Source: Agelas oroides (Eukaryota; Porifera; Demospongiae; Agelasida; Agelasidae). From it: a stretch of DNA of 64,000 bases. The notes beneath the pieces were generated by a model that worked only from the letters and a program-made list of their open reading frames with translations, was not told the DNA's origin and did no database searches. The position numbers were made by a program, and so were the translations under genes. The stretch is from the NCBI GenBank assembly GCA_949130485.1, contig OX422189.1, positions 7,225,620 through 7,289,619 on the forward strand, read 5' to 3'. Positions 24,617 through 36,730 of the stretch are shown here, one piece after another; position 1 is the first letter of the stretch; the number at the start of each line of letters is the position of its first letter.

Positions 24617-25006
24617 TAGCCTCGTTCCCAGGCTCCTCCACTCCGGAACGCGATATTGAAGTTGTACATGCGGAGAGAGCCTGGAATTTTTTCTTACGTG
24701 AGAACCCTCAAAGGTAGAGAGGGGGTAGAGAGACCTTAATTGCACGTGGGCGTACCCGAAGACTCAGAACAGGGAAAAGAGTGAAGGTAGCGGGCAACTT
24801 ACTACACGTATCTAGCTACCGGGGGGCGAATATAATACATACTGAGCATTGAACGCAAATTTGGTTGAATAACGCACAAAACGTTGCCTTTATTCTGTTC
24901 TAAAAACTCTGGTCTTATTTTGATTACGTCATGGTCACGTGAGAAAAGATACCAGGTTCTCCACACGTGTACATTTCGTGTTCCGGAGAGGCTGGGAACG
25001 AGGCTA
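24617..25006. mobile_element. 380-bp-class TAGCCTCG MITE, second complete copy
   Basis: Same element as at 7799-8178, at the junction of monomers 3 and 4, with the same ends and the same GCTTGACT flanks. This supports duplication of an A-B dimer. Confidence 0.7.
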
Positions 25007-26159
25007 GCTTGACTTGTTCTCTAAGTTGCAAAATCACATTCTGAAATCAGAGCTCATGACTGGAATCTGAAATTTCATATCTAATGTTGGAATCCATTGT
25101 GTAATTAAATTCAGCAGTACATTTAAGTCTCTATATACGTAGATTGTAGTCACTCAAACACTCATTGTAAAGTCCACAACTTGTCTACCACAATGATGTT
25201 CCAGTTCTGGAATGCCCTGACACTGTGCAATACCTGAACAGACATGAGTTATGCCTTGACAGCTATCGCTAGTTAATCACCACTAACATCAGCATGTATA
25301 CAGGGCAGGCAGCAGCAAAGTTAGGACATGGGTGAGGGGGACCAGGAGCTAGTTACTAACTTAGCATGCAAGGCCGGAGGAGTCGGTACGGCTAGAGCCG
25401 TACCACTTTACACTATACACAAATGTAAAATTAACACCGTAACTTCTGGGCAGCACTAGTCTGGTGCCCAGACGGGGGTGCGTAGGTCTGGGCACGAGAT
25501 CAAGACTAGGGCAGCATGTGGCCGTCCAATCGACGTCTGGACATTATAAAGCTGGGGGAAGTTTTTGACCCTCCAGATCAGCCCTATCACCCTCGGAATT
25601 TACAGTTTCCCTACTGATCATTTGGAAAGACTACTGTCACTCGTAGGAGTTGCCAGGCTCCGTGGTTCATAGCATGGCCGTGGCTTCACTACGAGGCTGG
25701 TATTGATGCTGTGTACTGCCATGCATGCTTGTAAAGCGCTGAAGATCAAGAAAATAACGCATGCATTTCCCACTTGCTCTTTCTCAAGAGCTGATCATGA
25801 AAAGCAATGTGAGCGCTTCCTGAACTCCGTAAATTGCAAAATTTCGCAGCCCGGTGGCCGTAACACTTCAAATTTGCTTCCTCCGGGCCTGGCATGACCT
25901 AGTGAGTAATGAATGCCTGATCCTGGGCTATCGAGGCTTGTTACAACCAGTATACAATAGCAACCGTGATCTGTTGGATACCTCAACATTGCCAACCATG
26001 TACTTGGTTCTGGGAGATTCCTCTCACCGCATGTGGAAGTCACAAGATCACTAAAGGGGAAACCTCCCTCCTCCAGGGAAAAAGAATGGCTAAATTATAC
26101 CCATATTCATCGCTGTCATTATACCTATATCCAAAACTGTCATAAAAGATGTTACTTAC

Positions 26160-26471
26160 CTTTGAACTGAAGCTTGGTTCTAAGCTCCTGAGCTAGCCTC
26201 ATTTCATCGACTGCTGGTGCCTCTAGTGCTTCGATCACAGTGGACCAGGTGTACGGTCTGGTTGCGCGACTCTTCCAGACTGTGAATACAAAAGTGAAGC
26301 ACTGTTTGGGGTCATCAAGAGTCAGTTCCATAAAGTACTTTTGATCATTGAGAGTTAGTCCGAGTTGGATGCTGATTTCTTTCCACTTTGCAGATACTTT
26401 GCTTGCAACTTCATTCATCAGGTCTGACAGCTGTGGTTCACTTTCTAGTCCTGCATACTTGCTGCCTAAAC
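26160..26471 (-). CDS. Death-domain exon, monomer 4
   Basis: Fourth copy, 312 bp (104 codons), one codon shorter at the 3' end, where the exon ends KLQFK before the donor CAAAG|GTAAGTAAC. The symmetric phase is kept. It shares MELTL, VIEALEAPAVDE and VWKSR with copy 2 but has its own changes (EPQLS, TLDDPKQ). Despite the length change both splice sites are intact, which argues for purifying selection on splicing and frame. Confidence 0.7.
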
Positions 26472-26790
26472 CTGCAATGAAAAGACAACAAGCCAAGTGG
26501 TGATTGATACATCTCATGCTTTAAGGAAGGCAGGCACAATTTGATATTCATTCTCAACAAATATGTGAATTATCCCATGGTTTTAGGGCAGACATTTAGG
26601 AAAGGTACTCATATTTCAACACAGGATGTATCTTGTGAAGATGTAAGGTCCAGAAGTGTAAGGAACATTTTACAGTTATACACATGCAGCATACTGATGA
26701 ATAAGTGGCATACATGTCATCATCACACAAAAATGACACTGAGCAGATCAATATTTCCTGGGGTTATAAATCGACATTACTATTTTTTCT

Positions 26791-27199
26791 TTGATCACAC
26801 AAAAATGACACTGAGCGGGTCAATAGAAAAACTTCAGACAAGAGATCCAGTTGTTAGAGAGTCCCCATAAAAGAAATATTATGGTGACATTAAATTAGAA
26901 CATGGTAAGGACCAATGAAATTGTAACATCATGCATTAGTTAAGGTGGCAGGGAACCCTGTGTTTTCAAGGTCAACAAACCTGGAATCCAAGCTGATAGA
27001 ATTCTTTGTCTTTGTAAACCTTTAGCGCACAGTCCGTTTTGGGAGACTTCATCCGTTCACTGTCCGTAAAATTGGGGATTTTCCCCATTTCCTGTCGGCA
27101 TTGCCATCCAATAATCAGTTTATAATTAAGTTAGTTAAGATGTGGCCTGGTGGAACTCCTCATGTGGTGGTTGGAACTTTAAAGATAAGCTTAGATCGA

Positions 27200-27234
<35 letters not shown>

Positions 27235-28165
27235 AGTTTAGTAGGGTGCTGTAGTGTCAGTAGCTGTGAGTAGTGTGAAGTGCCTGCTTGTGAAAGCAAG
27301 CTTGTGTCTAGAAGCAGCAGAAAGGCCACAGTGGCCAAGACTGTACTCATTGGGCAGGCCCAGGTCTTGCGATCGTATGCCAAGCCTAGTAGGTGATCGT
27401 GGCCCGGTGCTTCGAGTGCTGGGCTGGGCTTTAACTAGAATGCGCAATATATCGTTGGTACTACGTTGCCATTGACAGGAAAGCTGAACGGTGTTTGTGT
27501 GTGGAACAGAGCCGTGAGTTGTTTAGCGACATAAGGGGGAGAGGTGGGGCTAGTAATGCTTGCTTGCACTCGTGAATGAGCCCCTCCCGTAGACAAGCTG
27601 TGAATTTTTTGAAATGTGCATTCATTTTGGTGCAGTCAAAGTTGTCCATTCCAGGAGTAGTGACAAACATGAGTCTAGCCTGACTTTGGGAGTAGCTCTG
27701 AACAAAAGCTGGCACAGAATGATTTGAGATACATTGGTGGTTAGGACGCTACCTACAGTGAGCATGTAGATGCATCCATCGAGTGGCAATTTTGGCTCAT
27801 GAATATATTAATAAGCTACTAAAACCCATTTTTAAAATTAGGCAACGCAAGATTGCCCTAAACCAAACCCTAACCCTGAAACTAGGAGCAACACTGGTCC
27901 TGACTGTAACCCAGGTTTAGGAACTAGTTACTAACTTAGCATGACCTAGTGAGTAATGAACGCCTGATTTCCGGGCTGATGGAGGCTTGTCACAACCAGT
28001 ATACAATAGCAACCATGATCTGTTGGATACCTCAACATTACCAACCATGTACTTGGTTCTGGGAGATCAAGCCACAGGATCACTAAAGGGGAAACCTCCT
28101 TCCTCCAGGGAAAAAGAATGGCTAAATTATACCCCTATTCATCGCTGTCATTATACCTGTATCTT
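26791..28165. other. Foreign spacer and exon-less fragment in monomer 4
   Basis: Homology to the other monomers stops near 26791. Positions 26870-27920 match nothing else in the window. They include a run of about 30 A's near 27203-27232, which could mark the tail of a retroposed transcript; no polyadenylation signal or gene is recognised. From 27922 a piece equal to B-monomer sequence (CTAGTTACTAACTTAGCATG) jumps to the exon-upstream region and then past the exon. Confidence 0.7.
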
Positions 28166-28515
28166 GTGAAGATGTAAGGTCCAGAAGTGTAAGGAACATT
28201 TTACAGTTATACACATGCAGCATACTGATGAATAAGTGGCACACATGTCATCATCACACAAAAATGACACTGAGCAGATCAATATTTCCTGGGGTTATAA
28301 ATCGACATTACTATATTTTCTTTGTGAAACTGTGAATCAGCCTGAGTAAGTACATTCAGGAAAAGGCGGCACAGATTTCATTACAGTGCCTGCTCCATAA
28401 ATATATCACTAGGGGAAGGTAGAGGAAGCATTGTGGGGCTAAGCCTGAGGTGAGAGAAGCATTTTCTAAGCCTGTTGGTATGAAGGAGAAAAATGGCCCA
28501 GCCAATGCCAACCAA

Positions 28516-30779
28516 CAGTCGTTCCGCCAGTGACAAGTATACGGGGATTATTGAAAAAACAGGAAGTTAAAATGCAGGCACATTCCAGCGTTTAATTAAC
28601 GGCAAAACGTAAAGACCCCCTTCGCCACGTGGTGATCAGCCAGCAAAGCTATCATTAGTTTTTTGCTTGAAGAAGCAACCATCCTTGCTATTCTCGTATC
28701 AAAAGCAGTTGAAAGATATGTACAGCCATTCTGGACACTTGGAAAGTGATTTTCAGCGGTGACTTACAGGAGTAGGTACATGCTGATTAGCAGTATCAAA
28801 CTTGGACAAAAGTAGGCTAGAATGCATGAGAAAATCGAACTGGGGAGCTCAAGAACAAGTTCATCCCTGTTTGTAAAATGGATTTGTAAAGGCAAAAGCT
28901 AACTTAATATCTTTTTGGGTGTGATACCATAGTTACCTAACTCGGCAAGCCAGTCTGCTCACACTCGGATGGCAGCAAAGCTTTTTCTCAAGCCTGACAT
29001 ATGAATCAGGCAGCAGGTCAAGAAGTAGACCCTTTTTCAGGCTCCTATCCAGCTTTCTGCAAAATACACTGTAAATCAATGCGCACACAGTTCATAAAAC
29101 CTTGAAGCTAGAAGGTGAATGTTGTTTAGTATAGTCTCATTCACGGGCCCAGCCCAGCTTTTGGTTGCCTACTTTCTGTAATTCAAGGACAGAAAGCTGG
29201 GTATAGCCTCATTCCCAGGCCCCGCCCAGCTTTCCGTCACTTGCAGTACGGAAAAGCGATTTTTTTCATTCACGCAGGGAGAGCCTGGGAACGAGGCTAT
29301 ACCCAGCTTTCTGTCCTTGAATTACAGAAAGTAGGCAACCAAAAGCTGGGCTGGGCCCGTGAATGAGACTATACTAAACAACATTCACCTTCTAGCTTCA
29401 AGGTTTTATGAACTGTGTGTGCATTGATTTACAGTGTATTTTGCACATGTAGCAACTTCTGTTTCTCCAAGCTGCTTCCAGTGTTCCACTATAAACCAGA
29501 GCTGTTTGCCTCCTTTGAGGTTGAAGCCACGATGAGTCTGCATGTCACTGTTGTGATCACTAGCTACTCACTCTGTCCAAAGTAATATCGTACTGTGCGT
29601 GTAAACTACAATCCCTCAAATATGCATTATTTACGGCCAAATGTAGCCACTATGCTAGCCATCCTGAATGTTGATATTTTTTATACCTTTGTAACTAGTT
29701 ACAGATGACATTAGCTTCCCAAATTCTTTTCCCATGAAAACAAGTCTTAGTATCTGGGTACCATGTTTACCATTAGCTGAAATGTTATTGCCTTTACTTT
29801 CCTAGGTGGAGCACACAATCCTGGTGCATGCAATGCTGTCAGAAATTTCTACATCCATCTCAACTTCATAGTGTTTGCCTTGTAATGACTAGAAGGATGG
29901 GGAAGAGGTGGTAATGGAGGAAGAGACAGACAGATCGAAGCAACAAAGAGCAAGAAGAGTGGCTGAAGATTAACATTTTATTCCGCTGCATTATAGGCTT
30001 GTTCCTCCCAATAGCCTTGTACTTGCTTTCTGCACGGGGAGAGCCTGGGTACGAGGCTACCCCCCAACGCAAACACACCTTTCTATTGTCTTTAGCCCAC
30101 CCCCCACCCCCCCCTCCCTTCTCTCTCCATCACATTTTCATATCTCTTGTGAATCTTTCCTCTTTGACTATCTATTGTGCATTACTAAAGAGGCTGCATT
30201 AGTGACTCCTGAGTCACATCAGACTCTAGCCTCTGTCTGGGACTTTGTCCAGGCTTAGTCCTACAGTATCAGTGGGTTGAACCAGTCATGTGTTTGTATT
30301 TCAACTATTTGCACAGTTTCCATGTTACAGATAACATGCGTTAACCACAATTTTTTAGTCCGCATTCCAGCGCGCGTAGCTCAGAGAGTTGTTCGAGTAC
30401 ACGCTTAGTTTCTGCATATATTGTAGCCCTATTCCAGTGCTTTCAAATGGTACCTGTTTCATGCAGCTCGGGGGGGGGGGGGGGGGCGAACAAAAACGTG
30501 CCACCAAAAACTGCACCCCTGTTGCACGAGGTACGATTGAACCATCCGTAAACAACAGCTTCCCTACACGAAGCGGTAAGAAGCTGCAACTTCAAACGTT
30601 GGATCTCGATACTAGACTCATTGGTCTATAAAACCACTGGCAAAGTAGGCGCCTACAGCTTCTTGTTTGTTGGCAAGAGACTTTGAAAACTCACTGGAAG
30701 ACAAGGTGCCGTTAATTAAATGTTTGTACGTATACACTTTCTGTTTTTTCAACATATATTGTCACCGGTGGATCGACTG
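28516..30779. mobile_element. TIR element with 4-bp CCAA target site, monomer 4
   Basis: Same element, about 2.3 kb, with the complete palindrome (about 29053-29440) and the shortened right inverted repeat shared with monomer 3. Confidence 0.68.
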
Positions 30780-32402
30780 CCAAGGCCTTTCTATAGCCAA
30801 CCACATCAGCCACCATGTACTTTCAACCTGTGCCTAAACCACCTACCTCCCCTAACTCCCTCTTTCTGCTTGCAGAGCCTATATCTCCCATGCACATTGC
30901 ACAGTGCTGAAGTATGCAAAACCATGCCGATGTTCAACGTGGAGTTTTAAGTTCAGGCAATAATGGAAGAACATCAGAGGAAATATGTATATAGTGTGAA
31001 GGTCCATTGGTGATATAGTACTGTTATACTATAGTGCGTGGGCGGATCAAAGGTGCCACATGGTGTCATATATGGCATATACACTGCGCAGCTGCGACTG
31101 CAGGGGGTATATTCAAGGATACTTAATTACTACGTGGATTGGAAACTCCCAGAAAATTGATGATGCTAATCCTCGTTGCGGTAGTAAAACAGAATTCGGT
31201 GTGTTCTTGCAAACATGGCTAATGGCTTGGATAACTACCGAAAGTGATACCTTTTTTTAAACATACAACAGGAATCTTCACAACAAAAGTGCATGGTTAC
31301 ACAGTTTAGGGCATTGTTAATTAAAGGGGGCACAACATTTGATTGAACTTGCATCCAACACTTCTCTGACCTAACACAAAGTGCCCAGCTCAGGAGACTC
31401 AACATTTACCTTGTAAAACTATTTCCATGACATAGCCTTTATGAAACTTAGTTGGTTACACAGTTCGTTGTATGTATAACATAACTGAATGCACCACGAC
31501 ACAGTTAACTGCTCGTAGGTCTCACACATCTAACACAAAATATTTACACACGTAAACAAGATGTATTCGCTGCAGCAAGGCGGTAACGAAAAACCAAATC
31601 ACGACAAACGCCACTGCGATCTCAAGTGCCAAAATGGTAGTCTCTTTGCACGCAAAATCAATTCTTTGCACGCAAAATCAGTTCTCTGGATAGCTCATGC
31701 AGCGCGCAGCAACGTCTCAAAGTGCCTGTTGGAAGGAGCTAGTTTCCGTATATCTCCGTTACACTGTGCAACGAGGTTAGTGTCACGCGTACATATTACC
31801 TAAAGTACGTAGTTTCCAATCCACGTAGTAATAAAGTATCCTTGGTATATTGCTGAGTCAGGGATGTATATTTCAACCTCAAGGAGTATATTGCTGGTTC
31901 AGGGGTAGTATATGGCTGAGTCAGTGGTATATATTTGGCAATAAGCGGTTGAGCACAGAAACGGAAAATGTTTGTTTTTGCAATGGAAGGGGCAGTTCTA
32001 GCTCCCCAGACCTCACTATAGGAGAGCCACTGCCAGCACTATAGAGCCCCTGCACTGTACTCAGTAAGTACTAGCACAGCGAAAGCCAAAGCGTCACACA
32101 AATTTACCAGGTTTTCGCGCAGCGACACAGCTCTTACTTGGTGTGTTGAATCACGCACGGCTGGACAGATGCTACTGCTTCCTGGCAGCTAGCCACTACC
32201 CTGACGGATGCTGACAATTATTTTACTCGCCAGGTGGTTGACCCAGGGATAGCGCTAGGACCAGTTTCTTTTCAACGAGTCGTTGCCGCCACTGCCAGCT
32301 GAACTGTGAGGCTGGGCGTTTCTACTGCCAGCTCGAATCATTGTTTCATGATCGCTAGCTTCCGAGAGCGACTAGGTAGCAAGCTAGCTGACCATCGGCA
32401 TC

Positions 32403-33399
32403 ATGGCTGAGCGCCAGCAGCATCTTGGTTTCAAGTTGACACGAGCGAAAGGCCCTTTGTCATGGCTCAGACTCTGCCTTGACTTCAGAGATGTTTCACG
32501 GGTCCTTTGGTGGCCTAAGCATACTTAAACTCATCCTTTTCCAGTCAAAAAGCAGCAGCAACGCACGACGACAACCCGGACTTATCAATCAGCAAAGCGC
32601 CACTACATCCTTTTCTGTCAGGCATCTAATAGCCAATTGCTTCCGTTAACTGAGGTCATTTTGTGCAAGTTTGTGGTTTATTTGGCCAACCAGAAACTCA
32701 AACATCAGACGATCAAGGTTTATCGTCCAGGCTTGCGCCACCTCCAGATTGCAGAGGGCCTTGGAGATCCTTCCCTGCCTGGGGCATTTCCTCGCTTAGA
32801 GTACGTCCTCAAGGGCATCAAGCATACTCCCGCAGCTCAGTCTAAAGACACACGCCTTCCTATCACCCCTCCGATTCTGAGGAGGTTGCGGTCTGTGTGG
32901 GCTCCCTAGGCTCAGGATCCAGATGTGGTTATGCTGTGGGCAGCATGTTTCCTAGGCTTTTTTGGCTTTATGAGAGCAGGAGAGTTCACTTGCCCAACTA
33001 GCTCTCATTTTGATCCTGAATCCATGCTGTCCCCCGAGGATGTCTCAGTTGATCAGCACCAATCTCCATCCTTACTCTGTGTGAAGCTCAAATGCAGCAA
33101 AACAGACCCCTTTAGGGCTGGCGTAGCTATATTCTTGTGTTACAGATGGCAGCTACCTCACAAGAGAGCGCCTGGTAGCCCGCCTTCGCTTGGGCTTGCG
33201 TCAAGCAGGACTGGAAGCAGACAGGTATAGCGGTCACAGTTTTAGGATTGGAGCGGCCACTACTGCAGCTCAAGCTGGAGTGAAAGATTCTTTCATCAAA
33301 ATGCTGGGGCGTTGGGAGTCTGCTGCCTATCAGCGTTATGTTCGCACCCCAAGAGACCAATTAGCAGCCATTTCATCCCGTCTAGCCTGTATGCAGTAG
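32403..33399 (+). mobile_element. Tyrosine-recombinase element fossil, monomer 4
   Basis: Same fossil with all recognisable parts in order. Broken. Near-identity with the other copies dates this copy to the array amplification and not to a separate insertion. Confidence 0.7.
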
Positions 33400-35904
33400 T
33401 TTTCAAGTTGTCAGTATAGTTCTGTGATTTTGTCCTGCTATGTACGTGTTTTGCAGTTTGTAATGTACTTGGTGGTTTGGGAGGAGTAGTGTGTTTGTGG
33501 GCACAAGGGATCACCCTCCACCCCATACCACCTTTGTCTGGGGGTGGGGTGGGAGAAGGCATATGGAGGCTAGGTAGCAGCTACTCCTTGCATGCTGTAT
33601 GGTCGGGTGTCCCAAGGGCCCTCATGCTTCTCCCAACACTCCGCCTGCTCTTAGGGCAGCTAAGGAGTGACGTGCCTCATACTCACAGATTGTTTTGTCA
33701 CCTTCCGATGAGTATTAAAGAAGCATTTACTAAGCCTGTTGGTATGGAGAGAAATGGTCCAGCCAGTGCCAACCAAGGCCTTTCTACAGCCAACCACATC
33801 AGTCAGCATGTACTTTCAACCTGTGCCTAAATCACCTACCTCCCCCTATTCCACTCATTCTGCTTGCAGAGCCTACCTCTCATGCACATTGCACAGTGCT
33901 GATGTAAGCAAAACCATGCCGATATTCTATGTTGAGATTTAAGTTAAGGCAATAATGGAAAGAGCATCAGAGAAAATATGTGTACCGTGTGAAGGTCCAT
34001 TGGTGATATAGTACTACTATACACTGAGAGATCATATGGAGTGTATAACACACTCTGTGTTCAACAAGTGACTGATGCACTTACCAGTAGGAAGTTGGTA
34101 GTAAGGATGATGATCTAGTGGAAATGACGTACCCAACTGGTAAGACCCTGAGGATTAGGAAGATGAGATAATGTTACTATAAGATGTACTGGGTAAAGAT
34201 GTTATGGCTCTGGTCCAAGCAGGACTGCCAAAAGGATTTGGGGGCCCAGTGAAAACCAACAATGTGGGTGAGCATTAGCCTAGTCTCATTCCCAGGCTGA
34301 AGCCCCACATCAGACTCAATGAGGCTGCCCACTCTAGGAGATCTGGAAGCATGTCCCTCTCCCTCTCCAAGAAATTTTAGGTGCTCTTAGGTATGGTCTG
34401 GGGTTTCATACAGTATAGCTCCAAACAAATACTGAATATCAGCGAACCACATCATGGTTGGCCTGGGAGTGGTTAGCTTCATTCTCAGGCCACTCCCAGA
34501 TTTTATCTCTCAGCTGCAGATCTTATCTTGCAGCAACAGCTGAGAGATAAAATCTGGGAGTGACCTGGGAACAAGGCTACATGGTGGTCACATGATAGTC
34601 ACATGATACAAGGTTAAGCACCTTGTGTCATGTGACCACCACAGCCTGGTAATGTGCTTTCGTATTCAGTCTTGAGCAAAGCAGGTTATGACAGGGTTCA
34701 GCATTGCTGGGAACGAGGCTAGGTTCAGCACTGTTTGTGGGAGCCCCTCAGAGGGCTCCTACTGGGGTGAAAATACCCTCATTGCCCAACTCCCCTAACC
34801 TTCTCTCAGCAGCCACTGAGTACAAGGGTCTGACACTACAGCAATTTCAACCACAATTCCATACCTTTAAATTAGTCCCTCGTTAGTTTGGGTAAGGCCT
34901 ACCCCATTTATGACAAAACCTGGCTTGACTTAGCCTCGTTCCCAGGCTCCTCCACTCCGGAACGCGATATTGAAGTTGTACATGCAGAGAGAGCCTGGTA
35001 TTTTTTCTCATGTGAGAACCCTCAAAGGTAGAGAGGGGGTAGAGAGACCTTAATTGCACGTGGGCGTACCCGAAGACTCAGAACAGGGAAAAGAGTGAAG
35101 GTAGCGGGCAACTTACTACACGTATCTAGCTACCGGGGGGCGAATATCATACATACTGAGCGTTGAACGCAAATTTGGTTGAATAATGCACAAAGCGTTG
35201 CCTTTATTCTGACATCCTGGGATGTCCTGGGGTATCCCAGGACATCTTGTACCTGGGACCTTACACTGACTACACAGCTGGGACATCCTGGGATGTCCTG
35301 GGATGTCCTAGCAAGTGCTGTCAGGTAAGGGACAGTCCGTGGCAGTCCCGGACCACCACTGATCATTTGGAAAGACTACTGTCACTCGTAGGAGTTGCCA
35401 GGCTCCATGGTTCATAGCATGGTTGTGGCTTCACTACGAGGCTGGTATTGATGCTGTGTACTGCCATGCATGCTTGTAAAGCGCTGAAGATCAAGAAAAT
35501 AACGCATGCATTTCCCACTTGCTCTTTCTCAAGAGCTGATCATGAAAAGCAATGTGAGCGCTTCCTGAACTCCGTAAATTGCAAAATTTCGCAGCCCGGT
35601 GGCCGTAACACTTCAAATTTGCTTCCTCCGGGCCTGGCAAGACCTAGTGAGTAATGAATGCCTGATCCTGGGCTATCGAGGCTTGTTACAACCAGTATAC
35701 AATAGCAACCGTGATCTGTTGGATACCTCAACATTGCCAACCATGTACTTGGTTCTGGGAGATTCCTCTCACCGCATGTGGAAGTCACAAGATCACTAAA
35801 GGGGAAACCTCCCTCCTCCAGGGAAAAAGAATGGCTAAATTATACCCCTATTCATCGCTGTCATTATACCTATATCCAAAACTCTCATAAAAGATATTAC
35901 TTAC

Positions 35905-36219
35905 CACTTTCTGACTGAAGCTTGGTTCTAAGCTCCTGAGCTAGCCTCATTTCATTGACTGCTGGTGACTCTAGTGCTTTGATCACAGTGGACCATGTGT
36001 ATGGCCTGGTTGCGCTACTCTTCCAGACTGTGAATACAAAAGTAAAACACTGTTTGGGGTCACCAGAAGTTGCATCTATGAAGTGCTGTTGATCATCGAG
36101 TGTTAGTCCAAGTTGAATGCTTATTTCTTTCCACTTTGCAGATACTTTGCTTGCAACTTCGTTCATCAGGTCTGACAGCTCTGGTTCACTTTCTAGTCCT
36201 GCATACTTGCTGCCTAAAC
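35905..36219 (-). CDS. Death-domain exon, monomer 5 (identical to copy 1)
   Basis: Fifth copy, 315 bp. It is base-for-base identical to copy 1 by eye across the whole frame, from the donor ATTACTTAC to the start of the flanking CATGCT. Within about 20 bases on one side and about 110 on the other, the flanks instead carry the variants of monomer 3. Splice sites and frame are intact. Identity limited to the exon region suggests recent gene conversion from a copy-1-like donor. Confidence 0.72.
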
Positions 36220-36730
36220 CTGCAATGAAAAGACAACAAGCCAAGTGGTGATTGATACATCTCATGCTTTAAGGAAGGCAGGCACAATTTGATATTCATT
36301 CTCAACAAATATGTGAATTCTCCCATGGTTTTAGGGCAGACATTTGTAGGAAAGGTATATTTCAACACAGGATGTATCTTGTGAAGATGTAAGGTCCAGA
36401 AATGTAAGGAGCATTTTACAGTTATACACATGCAGCATACTGATGAATAAGTGGCACACATGTCATCATCACACGAAAATGACACTGAGCAGATCAATAT
36501 TTCCTGGGGTTATAAATCGACATTACTATATTTTCTTTGTGAAACTGTGAGTCAGCCTGAGTAAGTATATTCAGGAAAAGGCGGCACAGATTTCATTACA
36601 GTGCCTGCTCCATAAATACATCACTAGGGGAAGGTAGAGGAAGCATTGTGGGGCTAAGCCTGAGGTGAGAGAAGCATTTTCTAAGCCTGTTGGTATGAAG
36701 GAGAAAAATGGCCCAGCCAATGCCAACCAA

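Larger units (their letters stand above)
16619..24701. repeat. Array monomer 3 (type A)
   Basis: Third monomer, about 8.1 kb, type A at its start and at the half palindrome. From about 19470 onward it shares private variants with monomer 4, for example the extra CACACAATCC near 19480 and 29815 and the loss of ATAATTGTCC near 20428 and 30752. Its right half is therefore closest to a B monomer, which shows exchange between types. Confidence 0.85.
24702..35015. repeat. Array monomer 4 (type B, composite)
   Basis: Fourth and longest monomer, about 10.3 kb. Homology runs to about 26790. A stretch of about 1.1 kb of non-array DNA follows, then a fragment (27922-28160) matching the sequence upstream of the exon in other monomers, then a direct jump to sequence beyond the exon. 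It therefore looks like one monomer fused to a partial second monomer that lacks the Death-domain exon. Confidence 0.8.

Noticed and set aside
27848-27880. Telomere-like CCCTAACCCTGAA
   Set aside because: Fewer than three units, isolated, in spacer DNA.
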